NCBI GenBank assembly: GCA_001593875.1
Contig: LUCA01000045.1
Span: forward strand, 1-6,206
Length of the DNA stretch: 6,206 bases
Direction of reading: 5' to 3'
Source: Candidatus Bathyarchaeota archaeon B23
GTDB taxonomy: Archaea; Thermoproteota; Bathyarchaeia; TCS64; B23
The number at the start of each line of letters is the position of its first letter. Positions within the stretch are counted from its first letter, which is position 1. This document shows positions 5,061-6,206 of the stretch, piece by piece. The notes beneath the pieces were generated by a model that worked only from the letters and a program-made list of their open reading frames with translations, was not told where the DNA came from and made no database searches. The position numbers and the translations under genes were made by a program.

Positions 5061-6206
5061 TTAATGTCCCCTGGCTAGGATCGTGTAGGTGTCTCCCTCC
5101 TCTGGGGCGTTGACGAAGCCGTCTAGGTTTGTGTCCTCCCATTTGACTATGATCCAGGTGTGAGTGAACTCCTCTAGATTGGGGTGGATGACGTCGTCGA
5201 AGTATTTCCCAGCGGCATAGGTGCCCCTCCACCCGATGCCGTAGGCTATGAAGATGGGGCGGCCCTCCTCATCGACGAAGGCTTCGATGAGGAAGAGGTC
5301 TAGGGTGTCGCTGGTCCCCATAGCCGTCTCAGCGATGGCCGTCCCATTAGCCAGATACCACTGACTCCAGGGCTGACCTGGGCCCCGGGCCCCCGGGACG
5401 TTGCAGTAGATGACCGGCGCAATCTTATTCAACTCATAATAGTAGACGGGGACGCCGACGGCTGGACCTCCGAAGCAGGCGATGGCCCCTATGCCCAGGG
5501 GTTCTCCCGTCGTCTGGTTTACGAAGCCCGGGTTGGTGTCTAGGCCTTCTGTCTTGTTCCATAGTCTGGCGGTGAGGTAGGCCGTGGCGAGCCAGTCGCT
5601 CACCGATGCGGGGCCCCTGCCCTGTGGTTTGGACTCCTCATCTGAGGGATAGACGACGCTCCACTCTGCGGTCCTCATCAGACATCGGAGATCGCTGATG
5701 AGGTTCTCAGGCTGGTAGGGTTCTGTGAGCCAGGGATCGAACTCCACATCGGGGTCGACGTCGTCTCCCGTTCCCGTGGGATTTAGGGTAGATTCGTAGG
5801 GTCCGGAGGCGTCTCCCCACCAGCACCACCTGGCATCTATCCTGCTGTTCGATTCGTCGATGCCGTAGAAGGTGTTGTTCTCTATCTGGCAGAATCTGAC
5901 ATCGAAATTGGATAGAGAAAAGGCATCTATACCCTCATCGTTTTTAGTGATGTTGGAGCAGACGACAGATCCATATGTGTGACTGAGGGATATACCATCA
6001 TCATGGTTTTCTTGGAAAATCGAGTGAGAGATATATATCCTTGAGGCAGATGAAGAAAGGCCGTTATCATCGTTTTCGGCGAACTGGGAGTTAGAGATAC
6101 ATATCCTATCACTCCCACCGATGTAGAGGCCATCCCAAGAGTTGTTGTAGCCCTCCACTCCCAGTAGCCAGATATCGTAGGAGGCGTAGACACAGAATCC
6201 ATCTTG
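5061..6206 (-). CDS. Parallel beta-helix surface protein with uncharacterised C-terminal domain and EF-hand-like loop, 5'-truncated
   Basis: The last 381 residues of a larger, probably exported protein. The frame is open to the right edge; the GTG at 6158 is internal, since sixteen coding residues precede it and the beta-helix pattern continues. Residues 22-132 are five coils of a right-handed parallel beta-helix (pectate-lyase/NosD-like), 22-23 residues each, starting N-x-x-x-G-I/L. They end in WWGDASGPY...LNPTGTGDDV...FDPWL (residues 129-160), a closing segment common in archaeal repeat surface proteins. Residues 168-381 form a separate domain I cannot name, with ACFGGPAVGVPVYYYEL (the GGP-aV pattern recalls archaeal S-layer C-terminal domains), DLFLIEAFVDEEGR, YGIGWRGTYAAGKYF, and DTNLDGFVNAPE at residues 358-369, a canonical EF-hand loop with D, N, D, N and E at positions 1, 3, 5, 9 and 12. 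No C-terminal membrane anchor is present. The coil-coding part is AT-richer than the rest. Signal peptide and promoter lie outside the window. Likely role: cell-surface binding or processing of polysaccharide or protein; function unproven. Confidence 0.88.
   Translation of the reverse strand, partial: QDGFCVYASYDIWLLGVEGYNNSWDGLYIGGSDRICISNSQFAENDDNGLSSSASRIYISHSIFQENHDDGISLSHTYGSVVCSNITKNDEGIDAFSLSNFDVRFCQIENNTFYGIDESNSRIDARWCWWGDASGPYESTLNPTGTGDDVDPDVEFDPWLTEPYQPENLISDLRCLMRTAEWSVVYPSDEESKPQGRGPASVSDWLATAYLTARLWNKTEGLDTNPGFVNQTTGEPLGIGAIACFGGPAVGVPVYYYELNKIAPVIYCNVPGARGPGQPWSQWYLANGTAIAETAMGTSDTLDLFLIEAFVDEEGRPIFIAYGIGWRGTYAAGKYFDDVIHPNLEEFTHTWIIVKWEDTNLDGFVNAPEEGDTYTILARGH
5811..6143 (-). 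repeat. Five tandem beta-helix coils with 66-base period
   Basis: Within the surface-protein gene, five successive units of 23, 22, 22, 22 and 22 residues begin NSWDGL, NDDNGL, NHDDGI, NDEGI and NTFYGI, each followed by an alternating hydrophobic strand such as RICISNS, RIYISHS or RIDARW. Four units are exactly 66 bases. The DNA itself still shows the period: TCATCGTTTT, TCATGGTTTT and TCATCGTTTT begin at 5935, 6001 and 6067 on the plus strand, and GAGATATATATCCT at 6028 matches GAGATACATATCCT at 6094 with one mismatch. Each coil is one turn of the beta-helix. Confidence 0.85.

Noticed and set aside
4540..5232. Minus-strand open frame of 230 codons antisense to the aminotransferase end and the small gene
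   Set aside because: The product is a low-complexity His/Arg/Pro/Leu string with no family signature, spans three real genes, and is what GC-rich codon bias produces on the opposite strand.
5379..5397. GC-rich palindromic stretch of alternating G and C runs
   Set aside because: It encodes the Pro/Gly-Ala-Arg-Gly-Pro-Gly segment of the surface protein; Pro and Gly codons explain the symmetry, and no regulatory context is present.
5673..5703. Perfect 9-base inverted repeat (CCTCATCAG / CTGATGAGG) with a 13-base spacer
   Set aside because: It lies inside the surface-protein coding sequence with no T-run after it, and about 0.5 such repeats are expected by chance in a window of this size with short spacers.
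6156..6158. GTG as the start of the beta-helix protein
   Set aside because: The frame stays open for sixteen more codons to the window edge, there is no signal peptide after this GTG, and a beta-helix surface protein should begin with one.

Overview
The window most likely comes from an archaeon, plausibly a member of the Thermoproteota/Bathyarchaeia-type lineages; that placement is inference. Supporting signs are TATA-like boxes about 27 bases upstream of start codons with almost no 5' leader, heavy use of AGG/AGA arginine and ATA isoleucine codons in GC-rich DNA, a TldD/TldE pair of archaeal type, and a parallel beta-helix surface protein with the WWGDASGP...NPTGTGD junction common in archaeal surface proteins. 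The DNA is densely coding: there is no gene-free stretch longer than about 40 bases and no RNA gene, CRISPR array or insertion sequence was seen.

Layout. Bases 2-544 (+) hold the C-terminal part of a GlcD/D-lactate dehydrogenase-type FAD oxidase whose start lies outside the window. After a 37-base gap with a promoter comes a two-gene unit, tldD (582-1961) and tldE/pmbA (1958-3295), overlapping by 4 bases; TldD carries the HExxxH plus Cys zinc site and TldE lacks it, as expected for the active/inactive pair of this protease. A second short gap with its own TATA-like box precedes a class III PLP-dependent aminotransferase (3335-4693) with an extra four-cysteine insertion. A 119-residue protein that I do not recognise (4690-5049) overlaps the end of the aminotransferase gene by 4 bases, so the two are probably translated together.

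On the minus strand, converging on that unit with 11 bases between stop codons, is the 3' part of a gene for a large, probably secreted protein (5061-6206, start outside the window). It has five visible beta-helix coils of 22-23 residues, then a roughly 210-residue C-terminal domain I cannot name, ending in a canonical EF-hand-like calcium loop. The coil region shows a DNA-level 66-base periodicity and a sharp drop in GC content.

How the genes fit together: tldD and tldE clearly form one functional complex. The aminotransferase and the small protein form a second likely unit. No metabolic link between the oxidase, the protease and the aminotransferase can be shown from this window. I do not see a clearly new defence or mobile system; the best leads are the small overlapping protein and the C-terminal domain of the beta-helix protein.
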